The position numbers were made by a program, and so were the translations under genes. Source: Stenogyne calaminthoides (taxonomy: Eukaryota > Streptophyta > Magnoliopsida > Lamiales > Lamiaceae). From it: a DNA stretch of 64,000 nucleotides. Positions 31,907-44,813 of the stretch are shown one piece after another. Numbering within the stretch: position 1 is the first letter of the stretch; each line of letters opens with the position of its first letter. The notes under the pieces are model-generated. The model made no database searches, had not been told where the DNA came from, and saw only the letters and a program-made list of their open reading frames with translations. Where the stretch lies: NCBI GenBank assembly GCA_037126765.1, contig JBBCBC010000037.1, positions 11,599,263 through 11,663,262 on the forward strand. The letters run 5' to 3'.

Positions 31907-34021
31907 TGAGTTTTTTGCACTTTTAGTCCCACCAACCACGCCATGTTTTCAATTTGGTACCACCTCTGTCAATGTAGTCCTGTAAGATTATTTTCGTCAA
32001 TTTTAGTCCCACTGTTTAACTAAACTTACAAATGTAGTCCCAAAAATTGACGGCCTTTAACGGACGCGCGTTAACCGCAGACGGACTTTCTTTGACCTAT
32101 AATTAATATTGTTAAATTCCTAATTAATTTGTCTTAATACAGATTTTTCTTCCGTAAAAAGAAAAAACGCTCAAACCCTTACTGCGTGCGATTTCACGCT
32201 CAAGTGCGTGAAAAAATTTCTTCCGATTTCTGTCTTGTTTTTCCGCCGCCGCTGCCGGCAGGCCGGCCGCCATGGCCACCGCCCCCTCGGACACACTACC
32301 TATTGAGGTAATCAGTCGATTGTTCACTATTTTGGCGAACCCAAACACTTTGTCTTCGTTACTCGCGATTCAACGCCGTCGAGCGCAGCCACGACGGCGG
32401 ACCTCCAACCCAGACAAAATAAGAGGGAAATGGCCAGCAATTTTCCACCGCGCACACGATTTATAGAACCTTCGTTCCATTTTCGCACTCGCTTCTATTA
32501 CTCTTCTGTTGATTCTGGATTTCCATCTCTGTCGATCCAATTTCGGCTCGTAGATTCCTAACCCGATTCGGTGTTGATTCGCGTTGCGCAGGTTTGGTTT
32601 GCTTGTTTGGAAAGCTGCATTGTGATAGCGATTGTTGAATTTTTTGAATTTGTGTTTTGAGTGACTTGTGAGTTGTGAGTGATTGGTGTTTTGTTTTGAT
32701 TTTGTTGTTTGGAGTGTAGTGATTTGAAAGTGTGTTCTTGTGCATGTGGATTGTGTACGTTTGAGATATGGTGGCGGCAGAAGGAGCGGCGAAGCTTCTG
32801 TACATAGTGGTGGTGGAGGATGGAGCGGCGGCGCCGGCAGCTGAGAATAAGGGGATATTCCTGGGAAGGTGTTGTCAGCCTGGTTGGGCTGGGTTCTCTT
32901 CGAATGCAAGGCGAAACAGAGGAATTCGTTTTCCTCGCATTCGAATTCACATTTAAATCGGAGTCTCAACGACGTGGATTTCGCGAATTCGTCGGCTCGG
33001 GTGAGGCGAATTTCACGATTTTTGGGATTCGGAGGATCCTTTATCCCCAGATTCGGTTATCAACACATTACACATGGGAGCTCATGGAAGGGCTGGATGA
33101 GGAGAAATTCGATTACCACATGGTTAAGAACCCTAACAAGTAAGGTAAAAATGAAATTGATCAAATTGAGTTAGTGAAATCGTACCTTTTGCCTCTTGAA
33201 AGACTCTCTGGCTTACCTTTTGCCTCTTGTTCAGTGATGCAGTTTCTGAGAAAAGCAGTGCACTTGGGCCAACTTCACGGAATTAACTGTTTTGATTGAG
33301 GAATAACTAGGCGATTGGTATACATATTTGGAAAGCCACATGAGTCTACAATTTGGAATTTTGAGGGAAGAGTTATGGTCAAATTACTAAAGTATGACAG
33401 ACTACTCGGGAATTTATCAAGAGTTCGACTTTCAAACTTCTCGTGTGTTTATATCTATTTTACTGGTATTAGTCTCGTGTGTTTATATCGACTTTCAAAC
33501 TTCTTGTGCAATTTTGAACAGTATTAGTAGAAATTTTGAATAGTATTAGTCTTTTCAATATAAGGTATAAGTCTTGTGTGTTTATATCTATTTTACTGGT
33601 ATTAGTCTCATGTGTTTAAAAAGTATTAGTTGTTCTACTATAAAGTATTAGTTGTTCTATATAAAGTATTAGTTGAAAAACAGGTGCAGAGTAAAAAATT
33701 GGAGGCAAGAATTTTGAGTGTTTTGAACCTATGGGACCATATGTGCAAGTGGGCCCAAACAATTTAATTGATTAATTTTGTGTTAATTATGTTTCATAAC
33801 GTATGAGACTAAAACTATAAATGGTTGAAAGGTGGTTAAACTTAATTGAGTATTAATTATATCTTATAACTTATGAGACCACATTTGCAAGTTAATTTAA
33901 TGGAAACCGTAACGACGGGATCACATTTGCAAATTAAAATTCTTATGAGACTAATTTGATAGAAATGAGACTAAATTGAAAACATGGCATGGTTGATGGG
34001 ACCAAAAGTGAAAAAAAACTC
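31907..34021. mobile_element. Pack-MULE-like element carrying GC-rich host-like fragments
   Basis: Inverted termini of 50 or more bases (left GAGTTTTTTGCACTTTTAGT, continuing CCATGTTTTCAATTTGGT; right ends ...ACCAAAAGTGAAAAAAAACTC) with a 9-bp direct repeat ATTTCATTT on both sides (31898-31906, 34022-34030), the length used by Mutator. The flanks are low-complexity, so the duplication is suggestive, not proof. Inside, 32160-32460 and 32540-33140 are GC-rich with open frames. One begins MVAAEGAAKLLYIVVVED at 32768, resembling the N-terminus of plant LPA1/2-phosphoglycerate-kinase-like P-loop proteins (recognition tentative). Another, at 32869, contains HLNRSLNDVDF. A degenerate tandem repeat (GTGTTTATATC...GGTATTAGTCT) fills 33440-33690. 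Confidence 0.7.
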
Positions 34022-34125
34022 ATTTCATTTCATTTCATATTTCCCCAACTCTCGCCTTCCCCGCCCTCCACCCTTTCTCTCTCTACACCCCCATTCCCAT
34101 ATAATTTAAGAGAGAAAGAGAGAGA

Positions 34126-37100
34126 ATGGGAGGCCTAAAATTCGCGGTGCTATTGTGCGCGGACGACTCAGACTACGTGAAGAAGCTGTACGGCGGATAC
34201 TACGGCGTATTCGTGAGAATGCTCAAAGAAGAAGGCGAAAGTTGGGACGTATTTAAGGTCGCGAGGGGCGAGTTTCCGGCGGACGATCAGATCGGCGATT
34301 ACGAAGGTTTCGTCATCACCGGAAGCTGCAATGACGCCCACGGAAATGACCTCTGGATCTCTAAATTGCTCACTCTGCTTAACAAATTGGACGCCATGAA
34401 AAAGAAAATTCTAGGTATTTGCTTCGGTCATCAGGTATGCCTTCTCTCTCTTCTTCTACCTGTCACATTGTTGTCCCTTTTTTAGTGTACTATTTATTTA
34501 TTACTCCTATTATTTGTTTCTGTTTTTGCTGGTGCCGTTTGTTTAGGCGTTGTAAATGCTTAGTTTTTTATTCATATAATATAAAACAGAGTCATATAGT
34601 ACTATTTATTATATGTATATTTATCACTACAATTAATTGGCGATGAAGAAGACTATGTAATACAAAAATTTAATATTAAAAATATATATACTTATATATG
34701 AATTTATTGTAATATTATAGTTGTAAAATATTAAGTATAACGCTGGTGCATTCGGTTTGTTTTTTTCGATCATGCCGTTTCCGCTTTGCTGTGCTGGTGT
34801 ATCGTCAGCTCTCCTTTTATTTTTGGTATTTTATGAGTTCAGTTGGGTAAACTTGTCTTTTCTTGCATCTGTAACGTGACCTCTTTAATTTTTTCCCCAC
34901 TAATTAATTCTTATTTTCTAACATAGTAACATTGGTTTTAAAATTCTCAAGTAATTTTACCCTTTGGCAAGCCTCCGTTAAAAAAAAATAAAAAAAATCA
35001 CAGTGAATCTCGCCTTAAAAGTTAGGATCATTTATAAATATATTATAATATTAGTTAAACACCATTCAGAAAGGGGGAGAATTAGAAGTAAAAAGGATCA
35101 TGATGCTTGGGTACGAAATTAAAAAAGGCTCAAGTTATATTATGGATTAGACGTTTTTTGTTCTACTTAATTTCTGGGTTAATTTATATAAAAAAAGGTT
35201 TATGGATGACTATGCACTTCGGTGACAGCATTCATAATTATCGCAATGCTGCATATGCATTGACACGTATCGCAATAATTAAGATCCGCTTGATATGATT
35301 AGAGAATGATAATGGTAATGAATATCAATGAGGAATCAATCACTAAGAACTAAGAATTATTAATTGCATTATTATTGTTTGGTTATAACATCAACAATAG
35401 GTATCATGTGAGGTTAGTTGAGCGAGTGAGGGTAATCAATTATTTATTTCTATTTTCATTGCTTGTGTATCAAAACTATCAAGCAACATCAATAAAAATG
35501 ATTTTTATTATCCACCCCCAACCAAGCGGGCCCCTTAATGAGTTAATTTCCATTTATTACATTGTTTTTTTTTTTTTTTTGATCGGGTAATTTTAGATGT
35601 TAGTTGTTAGTAGTTAGTAGTTAGTACACCAAACATCCAAATACTCCACGAAATATCGTCAATCCACCTTATAACTCCCATAACTCCAAATTCGTTCCCA
35701 GAGAGAATCGAACCTAGATCTCACACACAAATGAGAATCTCAATGGCCAGGTGGGCTAAGCCACCTGATTTCCATTTATTATATTGTTCCTAATAGTCTA
35801 AACAATAATCATATATTAATTCGTCGTATTGACAAAAATATTTTATAGTTAGCTTTAAATTTTCAATTCTTTATATTTGAAAAAAATAAAATATAACTAT
35901 ATCTATACCCTTTTTATTTTTTAATTGAATTTTAGGCTATAATAGAAAATGTCAGGGAACTAATTCCTTTTGTAGTAAGGTGAAAATTCTTGTTTCGGGT
36001 AAAAAATTAAATATTTGGTAAAAATACATAGGGTACGTTGAGTACATACATCATTAGTCAGTGATGACTATTATTTTAATGAAGGTGTATTTAAGGCGTT
36101 TTAGGGAACTTGTAATTAAAGTACAATAACTAGTGGGATTATATAAAGGGGAGATAACATTGGGAGGGGGCCACAAAATATAGCAGTCCAGTGAGTCAGT
36201 GACAACTATTAGGAAAGCTGTCAATCTTGCTTTCTTTATTTAAGTAATTTGTTGCTTAAGCCAAAACATATTGTCTGTTAAATTTCAGTTTTAAAATTGC
36301 CAACTTGAACAGTTTTATGTAAGTATAATAAATTGTCACATTTAAATAATGAGCAGAAATGGGGTAATTCAATTCCATTCACGGCTGGAATTAGTTTGGG
36401 TGTTTTGCACATACTTCTTGAAAAAGCTGTACGAACTTTCAAGACAAAGACATTGCGCATTATTTTAGGTCATGGTATTAATTGGATTACGAATTCCGTA
36501 TTATTTAAAGTTAGGTCCGCCTTTTGCCATTTATAAAACTGGAAAAATGGTATTCTTATAGTAGTATCTAGTATGCATGTGTGTGTATATATAAATATAC
36601 CAAATTGATCTCCTTGTTGAGATTGATGGCTCAACCTACATAGATATACTAAGATTGTCTTTAGTTTAGGATTGATTTTTTCCGTCACATGGGGTGTGGG
36701 GAGATTCAATCTGGAAACAAATAAAAGGGACAGTCTTTATCCGGTCCCAAGAAAAATATGGTACAATCATCACTCTACTTTATGAACATTATACTGATAT
36801 TGATATATGTATTTTAGTATTCCAAAATTAATACAGTTCAAAAAAAAAAATCCAAAATGAATACTATAGTCTATAGTTGTAGTCCAAAATTGGTTATGAC
36901 AAAGTGAAACGTGGAAAATAGAGTTCAACATGAGTAAGTTCAATTTGTGGGGCAAATTTATTTATTACCATTGTCGGAAACGGTTCAGAGATGAATCGTC
37001 GATAGATAAGCTTCATATTCCCAGCTCGTATCCCTTATTGTGGTCCAGATGATTATGCTGTACAAATTAACCTTCGTATGATTAGGGAAGAACTATATGA

Positions 37101-40100
37101 TTAAACTTGCGTTTGGCATGTTTCTCTTGAAACATTTTAACAGACCCACTTTTATTTATGGCCCCGATGAATTATTTTATTCACCCATTTTTCAGATTCA
37201 TAATTTGTCCTTGTATTTTGATGATGTAAATTTGAGGAGGAAATACTGTGTGAGACAGTGTTTCACTTTAGTATTTGGGTAATACACTCTTTTAAAATAT
37301 AGTTGTATTAAAGTTCAGTCATCTCGTTAATTATATAATATAATAAATGAGATTATCTCACGTGTGAAACTGTCTATATAATTTTTTGTCAAATTTGAGC
37401 ATATGCATATGTGTGTGTATACATGGTAACAAGGTCCTTTGGAAACAAAATGTAATAACTTAATTGGTTAGAGCACCACTACCGATTTAAAAAAAAAAAA
37501 AAAAAAAAAAAAAGTTTCCTTCGGAAAGTGAAGACAAAAGGATCAAGTATAACATTAATTTAAGAGTTTAAATTTTTTGTAGTCCTTTAATTTTGCTTCG
37601 TTTTGAAAAATGTCCCAATTGTTTTGACATTTTGATTTTGGTCCTGTAAGTTATTAAAAAATTTGAGTGGGTGCTTGGTTGGTGGGTTTGAAATAAGAGA
37701 ATAGGTATGGAATTAAAATAATGTGTTTGGTTAAAGGGAATAATTCCTTAAATAGTGTTTTCATATCCAAGAATTTGGGAATGAAAGTCATAGAATGATA
37801 CCTTAGGTTTTTGGGAGGAATGAAAGTCATTCCCTCCTTAATTCATGTTTACATTATTTTTATTTTTATTTTTTATTTTTTATCTACCAAACAAGTAATT
37901 ATTATTACATTATATTATATTTAAGCATTTTCTTTAGTTTATGATATTTTTTTAAAAAAAAAATAAAAATTATTGTAATTTTATTTTAATTATATTTTTT
38001 ACACCGAACATCATCAATGGTAATGAAAGTCATTCCTATTTTACCAACCAAACAACCCAATAATAATTAGCATACCCATTAACATTCATCACTACTATCT
38101 ATTGAGGAATAGTTTGCACAGATCTATTCGTGGTGAATATTTAAATACAAATTTAATTATTTAATTATTACTAGCATGAATTAATCCTATATTAATTCAA
38201 ATAAAAATTCAACATATCATGCATATAATAATTCACGTAAAACCTACGCATGCGGAATTCTACGAGTTTACGTGAACGTACCTCTTGGGATGACAACGGT
38301 GTGGCTGAATAGACTAACCGTAAGGACTTCCCAAGTATTCCCTTAGCCCTCGTTCGACTATCCGGTGGAAGGATTCTTGTGAACGATTTAACAAAAGGAA
38401 AATAAAATATGTTGCACCACCTTTGTGGATTTACTAATTTTTCCAGCACATGGAATTGTACTTGGGAATGAAACAATCATCCCCTATTTATAGAGCATGA
38501 GGTGGTCGAAATTTAGTGATAAAATAATGTGGGAAAATCTTTTCTTGATCTCCAAGAAATCTTGAATATATCTCTTATATTATTTTTCCCATAATTATAA
38601 TATTCCACAAAAATCTCACCTACTCTACATATATGGATTTTTCGAAAATAAGGCTTGCAAGAAACCAAGGTTTGGATCTTCTTGAATTTATGAGATATTT
38701 TTGTATTTCAAGAAATACATATCTTCCATAATATCTTTTCAAGAAAATCTTTCTTGCCCTTTATTTTCTAATTTTTTCGAAAATCTCCTTATAGATACCC
38801 AAGTGGGAGATTTCTTGAATTTAATGAGATAATCTTGTATTCCAAGAATACATATCTTCATTCCATAACAAAATTCAAAGAAAATCTTTCTCCCAACTTT
38901 ATCTATAAATTTCGAAATATTCATGGAAAAATAAGCAACAATATTTATTTTATTTTAATTATCTTTTCAGTTAATGGACTATATGTTGGGCTACTCAGGG
39001 GGCCTTTAGGAGAATTAAGATTTGACCTTCTAATGGACCTTGAATATCTAATATTGAGCCACAATATAATTCAAGCCCATAAATATTAATTAATCCCACT
39101 ACATAATTAATATTGCACTATCCATCTTAACCCATATTACAAATAATATGGCTCCCTGGTCATTATTTCCCGTGTTTAAGATTATCTAGCCCATTAATTA
39201 ATTCAAGCCACCAAAATATATTTCCGTTAATTAATATCTTTTATCCTTGGTCAAAAATCGGTTCAACATTATTATCCATACCGTAAAACTAATTCCACTT
39301 GCAAGATTTGGTATGATAAAACTTATGAACCTCCCAAGGGGGCAAATCAAACAAAGCGTTTGTACCACGATTCTTCGTATTAAATCTTAGCAATCACATG
39401 TGACTAATAATATTGTCCAAGATAAAAGTATTGAATCTCACCGATTCGCTTTCCATGATAAGTCAAAGCAATAGTTACCAATCCCACGCGATCCTATTTA
39501 AGGGGCGAAGATTAAGAAATAACGAACCACCGAGGTCTAATTCTTCCTTGTTCGATTCAAGAATTTATCCTCCCAGAGGGTCCTATTCAATTGCATCGGT
39601 CATGCACTAGTGTAATCTCTTGGTCAAGACAAGTCAATCTGAGCCTTACACTTCAACCTTTCACGATGAGTTGTTCATTTCCATCTAGGTCGTGAATAAC
39701 ATACTTTTAGTTACAAGGGACTGTTAATTTAATCTTTTGTGATCTGGTATCACTAAATTAACTACAATGTAACACGTACGACTTATTGAACAGTTATGCA
39801 GTAAATATATGTAACATTCGATAATATTTAAAGCATCAGTGATAAACAATTTATTTCAGTAAATAAGTCTGAAAATTCAGTTTCGATTATACAAAGTAAA
39901 AAACATATTTTCCAGTATAATCCCAACACTATCAAAACCCTTTCCCATTACCATTCCTTACATCAAACCAAGCATCCCCTGAAATTGGTCATTTAATCTG
40001 TTGTAGCAGGTCACCAAATAGGTAACCGACAATTATGTAATTATTTTGTTTTTTTCTTTAATTTCGAAATGCCACCTAAACTTTTTTAATCCAAGTAATT

Positions 40101-41690
40101 TGTGTCCGGATTTTTTTTCGTATTTTTATAGGAAGTGGGAGCGATTTTCTCCATATATTGATTTAATTTTTTTATTTTTGGGCTAGTTTAGTGGGATAAA
40201 TCGACATGATTCGCTTTGTCTTTTAATATACAAATTGTTTTAAACTCGACCTAAAACCCGACCAAAATTATTAGGATTAAAAAAGTTCAAGTGGTTCTTC
40301 GAAATTAAAGAGAAAAATAAAATAATTACATATGTAGTGTTTCCCTGCTTGGTAACCTGCTGCAGCAGGTGAAAATAATCAATTTTAAAATTTTAGGAAA
40401 CTTACAGGACCAAAATAAAAAAGTCAAAACAATCGGAATCAATTTCAAAACGATACAAAGTTACAGGACTACAAAAAATTTAATCCCTTAATTTAACATT
40501 GTGCATAGTAAGTTTCTACAAATATTAGACAATGTTTTTACTTTATGGGAGTAAACGATTTGTCCAGTTTGCCAAAGGCCATCATATAATATTCCACGTC
40601 AGATCCACCACTATATGTTTTCCCATATGGTTAGGTACCTAAGGCCACTAACTTGTGCTCCAACGCATGATAAAGGCTTTATAATCATATTTTTTCCACA
40701 GGAAAATTGGTTCGACTATTATTGCAGAATGATTTGTCATGCGTCTTAAAAATAACACTCTTTCTTAATTATAATAACTACGTGTACCAAACACCAAAAA
40801 TTTATTGTAATTTTATATGGCCATGTATGTCTTATAATAGTTAATATAGACAGCCAGAGCATCCAAATAGGGCCGCCTCTGATGTCTTTTAATTAGCTTT
40901 TCGGAAAGCCAAAACATGCATTTGAAATTCTTGTTAGATCAATTTATGAATAATGAGAAACAATATATATATATCTAGAATCTAGTTGGTCTGCTACCTT
41001 GACCCTTTTGATTAGTTATAATGCTCCTAATTTTTTATGCCAACAAAAGTCATAAAATAAAAGGTGATTGCACATGAACATGTGATCCATCACAGATTGG
41101 GCGCGCCAGCAATGGATGGGACATTGGAATCACAAAAATTCATCTTCATCCATCACAGATCTTCACTTGTCTCAACATGCCTGCTTCACTTTCTGTTATT
41201 GAGTGTCACAGGGATGAGGTTATTCAACCATCACCTACTTAAATTCCTGTATCATGTTTCATTTTGTTACTCTGTTGATAGTGTGATATTGTATTTAATT
41301 AACTTGAACGTCGACTTAGGTGTGGGAGGTTCCACCGAAAGCAGAGGTTGTAGCGTGGTCGAAAAAGACAGGTGTTGAGATGTTTAGGTACGGTGATCAC
41401 ATTATGGGCATCCAGGGTCACCCCGAGTACACAAAAGACATTCTTTTGCACTTAATTGAACGTCTTTTCAACCGTGATCTCATTGAGGTACGCATTCTTG
41501 ATTCTGATATCTTTTGTTATATCATTGCGTAATAAGAAATATCTCAATTGTTGATTAGATTGTGAGTATGTTTCTTAATCATGTATATATGTGTTTATGT
41601 AATAGGAGTCTCTTGCTGGAGGTGAATGAACCAGATAGGGATGCATGGAAAAAACTGTGCACCAGCTTTCTGAAAGGAAGATTGTGTTGA
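34126..41690 (+). CDS. Gamma-glutamyl peptidase-like class I glutamine amidotransferase, probably damaged
   Basis: Exons 34126-34434, 41096-41218, 41320-41487 and 41606 onward encode a cytosolic GATase1-fold protein of the GGP family, which trims gamma-glutamyl from glutathione conjugates in glucosinolate and other sulfur metabolism. Exon 1 has GDYEGFVITGSCNDAHG and the nucleophile motif ILGICFGHQ (Cys99); exon 2 NGWDIGITKIHLH and SVIECHRDE; exon 3 FRYGDHIMGIQGHPEY with the catalytic His. Two defects: exon 2 starts at IGRASNG, lacking the roughly nine residues (normally ending GGK) expected after GHQ. In exon 4 the default frame stops after ESLAGGE (41629), while the true C-terminus (NEPDRDAWKKLCTSFLKGRL) lies one frame away, ending at 41690. 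An alternative acceptor (GGAG before GTGAATG, exon from 41622) would restore the frame. Intron 1 is 6.7 kb of nested repeats. Confidence 0.8.
35287..35532. mobile_element. MITE with CCGCTTG/CAAGCGGG ends
   Basis: Starts near CCGCTTGATATGATTAGAGA and ends ATCCACCCCCAACCAAGCGGG, giving imperfect inverted ends and an AT-rich interior. It resembles Harbinger/Tourist-type elements. Target duplication not resolved. Confidence 0.45.
35567..35767 (-). mobile_element. tRNA-derived SINE, family 1 (copy 1)
   Basis: Inserted in minus orientation, so its poly-A tail appears as the T-run at 35567. Flanked by a 21-bp target duplication beginning ATTTCCATTTATTA (35546-35566 and 35768-35788, one mismatch). 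Read on the minus strand it starts CAGGTGGCTTAGCCCACCTG, with a B-box-like GGTTCGATTC. About 200 bases long; a second copy interrupts the LINE at 53922. Confidence 0.88.
37482..37513. repeat. Poly-A run
   Basis: About thirty consecutive A bases after GATTT. It could be the tail of an old retroposed element or simple slippage; no paired target duplication was found. Confidence 0.8.
37670..39978. mobile_element. Harbinger-like MITE split by a solo LTR
   Basis: Left end GGGTGCTTGGTTGGTGGG (37671) and right end AACCAAGCATCCCC (about 39966-39978) are inverse. Internal sequence carries repeated GAATGAAAGTCATTCC blocks. The element is cut at 38099 by the solo LTR at 38100-39928, so this insertion is older than the LTR. 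Confidence 0.6.
38100..39928 (-). mobile_element. Solo LTR, family R (copy 1)
   Basis: 1.83 kb in minus orientation: read on the minus strand it starts TGTTGGGATTATACTGG and ends CTATTCCTCAATA. It is flanked by a perfect 5-bp duplication CTATC (38095-38099 and 39929-39933). The same sequence in plus orientation lies at 59077-60935, matching along its whole length (e.g. TCACTGATGCTTTAAATAT). No internal domain is present, as after LTR-LTR recombination. Confidence 0.88.
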
Positions 41691-42640
41691 GAAAAGAGAA
41701 CCAGAAGATGTAAATATAAGATAAATATTCTTGAGCAGTTTGGCAAGAAAATTTAGTCTTTCTATGTTAAAGTATTGAAGTTGGACACTGTTAATTTTTC
41801 TGGTTTAGTAATGGCTTTTGAATATCTTTGACTGTTTCATTCTTATGTTTTTGGTCTTTTACATGCATAGACTATGTTGGTTGACTAAAGATGAGATGCT
41901 AGAAACTACTGAGAAACTCAAGGAGCACTTTCAAAGATAAGTCAACTGCCTGTTATTGTTTTGTAATCTATCAAGAACAACACCTATCTGTCATCTTCAT
42001 TGTTTATGCTTATACAATTGAATTCAACGTGTCCTAATATTTCGTTTGTTTTCAACACATGAAATTCAGGGATGCAACCACACAGTAATATTTCCAGGAT
42101 TAGCACCAAAAGTTTGAAGATTGCAACATAGAAAAACCAACACAATCATAATTGCAAACACAGATGTAAATCCACAAGCAACTTAAAATTATTATTCATT
42201 GCTAGAAGTCTTTCGAACACCTCATTATTTGCTAAGAACATTTTAAAATATCTAAAGCAGTGTTGATCATTATGGACCTTGACCTTTTACTACATTCAGT
42301 CAACCTATCCATGTAGAACTGAGACTTGCTTATTTGATAATGCAGAAAATTTAGCACAAATATGTAAGAACCAAGAGACATGTTCTCTGATGAAAGATTT
42401 AGGAGCACAATGATTCAGCCGACATGACACCACAAATCACTCAACAGAGTGTTTATTACTTCAGTTATCAATGACATATTTACAAAAAGCATGTTTGCTT
42501 CCAATAGCACAGTCAGGATCAAGAAATAGGACAGCCTGAAAAAAATACAATACAGAAAAATAAGGAGAGCGAATTAGATAGAGAGGAGAGAGAAAATATT
42601 GTGGAGCAATTTTTTGATGCCATTCCTTCATTCATGCGTA
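41691..42640. other. 3' flank of the amidotransferase gene
   Basis: Probably includes its 3' untranslated region to about 41,860. The remainder is AT-rich without a supportable gene. Confidence 0.5.
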
Positions 42641-42846
42641 CAATATATAAGACCCAAAGGGAGGAGGACCACATTGTCTGAGCGTTTAATTGAAACTAAA
42701 GTGCTAAATTCTAAAATATTATAAATAAACTAAGGGCCAATATGCAAATAAAAAATATGAAGGAATGATCATATGATTGAAACAGGTTTGCCAGCAATTA
42801 TTCTTCAATTATTTTCCCCCACAGCTTGATTCTGACCAGGCATCAC

Positions 42847-42969
42847 TCATTTTTTTTCAGACAGTACATCTTTTTCTACTTTAGTTCGAACCAGATCTCC
42901 ACCTTTCTTATCATCTTCAGCTTTTAATATCTCTGTTTTCTCTTGATTTCTGCTCGTGACACCTGGCTG
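42847..42969 (-). pseudogene. Small membrane protein, copy A (only exon 3 left)
   Basis: A 41-codon minus-strand frame from a TTTAG acceptor: QPGVTSRNQEKTEILKAEDD, then KKGGDLVRTKVEKD and a TGA. It aligns with exon 3 of copy C (EPAVTSRNQEKTDISKAEGD). The upstream exons encoding the membrane span are deleted in this unit, so no complete protein can be made. Confidence 0.65.
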
Positions 42970-44231
42970 CTAAATAATTTTATTACTTTTATAAATACAT
43001 ATAAAAAGAAAAGCTGGGCGGGTTACACCCCGTCCCCCGGCTAACACAATTTCTTCCTGCATAATTAGCCATTAGGATCATCAATTCCAACTTGATTTTT
43101 ACTTGCTTTTAATACAAGACAAACGTGTTAATTGATGATGACATGATGTCATTTAATAGACGTTATGTGTATTGAATTCAGTGCAACACAAACCAAAGTG
43201 AAGTAGGAAATCAAATGCTCAGAGTTCGTGGCCAAGTTTTTTTTCTACGATTTGCATTTTCATCCTTTACAATGAAAAAACATCAAGAAGTATTACTAAG
43301 ACAATAACTTTTTAGAACCAACTTTGTGTTGAATACACTTTGTATGTCAAGAAGTATCTTAAAAATCATCCAAATTAGACTTATAAAGGTGTGATTATCC
43401 AACAAATTTCACAAAAACGAAATGACATCATATATTTCCCCTCTTCCCGCAGTAGATTCAACATTTGCAAAAAAGATAAGTCCAAAATTAAATTTAACAT
43501 TTTCTAAAATAAAAATAAAACAATTAAATTAATTTATAATATCATCTCCAAATAACTCAATATGTCATCACTTTATCATTTAACCTTCAATAAAATTATA
43601 TAATAATAATAATAGACAATTCACATGTTAACTTTGTGCTAATGTGTTTTCTAATCCGGAGTATATATTTTCAATCCAATATAAAATAAAAATGAAAAGG
43701 AAAAGGCCTGAAAACAAACAAACATATCAAAAGGGAAACAGAGAGGTTGATTTCATTAGCAACGATTAATTAATGAACTCCGTCATAAACATAAACATGA
43801 ATGCTTAATATGAATGTAGGACGTTGAGAAGTAGAAAAATCAAACCTAGGTCTCTCTCTATTGAATAATGTGAAATCCAACAAAATTGAATAATGTGAAA
43901 TTTTGGAGAAAGAAACTGATAAACCCAGTCAATATCTGATTTCTGTTTTGGAAACTGCGACAATGAGAAATATGCAACAAAATGAATAGTGCATAGAAGA
44001 AATATGGTGAAACCAATTAGGAATTTTGAATGGTTTTGATGGAGTCAGGGTACGGCTATTTCTTGGAGGAGGGGGAATCCGAATGATATCATTCATGCCT
44101 ATTGTATTGTGTCTACAACTAAAATAAGTATGAGACTGAAATATTAAAACTATTACCAAATCTCTACTTTATTTCTAAAGTAAAAACACACTTGAAAGTT
44201 ATGATCTTAACATAATTATACTAGTATTAGT

Positions 44232-44315
44232 GGGTAGGATGGTCATTCACGTCGTGTTGTATTTCTACAAGTAAAGTATTGGTGTGCGTAAGGATGATCA
44301 TTCACGTCGTGTTTT
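44232..44315 (-). promoter_or_regulatory. Duplicated ACGT-core motif upstream of copy A
   Basis: The block GGATGATCATTCACGTCGTG occurs twice here (44237, with one substitution, and 44292), and once each upstream of copy B (46881) and copy C (63171). Conservation across diverged copies and an ACGT core (bound by bZIP factors) suggest a promoter element. Distance to the coding start is about 0.7-1.0 kb in B and C, allowing for a leader intron. Confidence 0.4.
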
Positions 44316-44813
44316 ATTTCTAAAAGTAAAAGTAAAGCATCAGACTTGGATACTAATATGTAGTACATTATTATTAGTTCAAAACGCATTAAAAACTACT
44401 AAATTGATTTTCTAGTTTCAGCTAGACTAAATTAAATAAGTAAGCTTTGAGGGTCTCGATTCAAAAACTTGATTTAATAGCGAATTCTAAGTCGACCCAA
44501 TACTTCCGTCGAAATTTGATATCATCAATATTATAGTAGCTTCTACTATTTTTTTTTTCAACTCCCATGAAAGATCATATATTGAATAGAGACAAAATAA
44601 ATACCCGAACTAGAGCATATAAACGAAAATTAAAAATCATCAAAGTCTCAAACATGCAGATGAATGGGCATGATCCATTTTCATAAATTAGTGATATGTG
44701 ATCTTTAAAACACTGGCAATTGAAGTAGTAATTCTAATAAAAATGATTTCTATATTGGAAACAAGAAGCATCCATCCTAATTACATTTCAATGATGAAAT
44801 TAAATTCTCATAA

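Larger units (their letters stand above)
34435..41095 (+). other. Giant first intron of the amidotransferase gene
   Basis: Runs from a GTATGC donor to a CACAG acceptor and holds no coding sequence. It contains a SINE (35567-35767), MITE-like elements (about 35287-35532, 37260-37375), a poly-A run (37482-37513), a Harbinger-like element split by a solo LTR (37670-39978), and AT-rich filler. The canonical intron in this family is short, so nearly all of it is accumulated mobile DNA. Confidence 0.65.

Noticed and set aside
32370..32969. 199-codon open frame on the minus strand inside the Pack-MULE-like element
   Set aside because: Low-complexity HSQLT/NTNH-type composition, no domain, and it is the antisense of GC-rich captured sequence with its own plus-strand frames.
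33440..33690. CRISPR-like or satellite array from repeated GTGTTTATATC and GGTATTAGTCT words
   Set aside because: Spacing is irregular, there are only a few copies, and it lies in a plant transposon; a local degenerate tandem repeat is enough.
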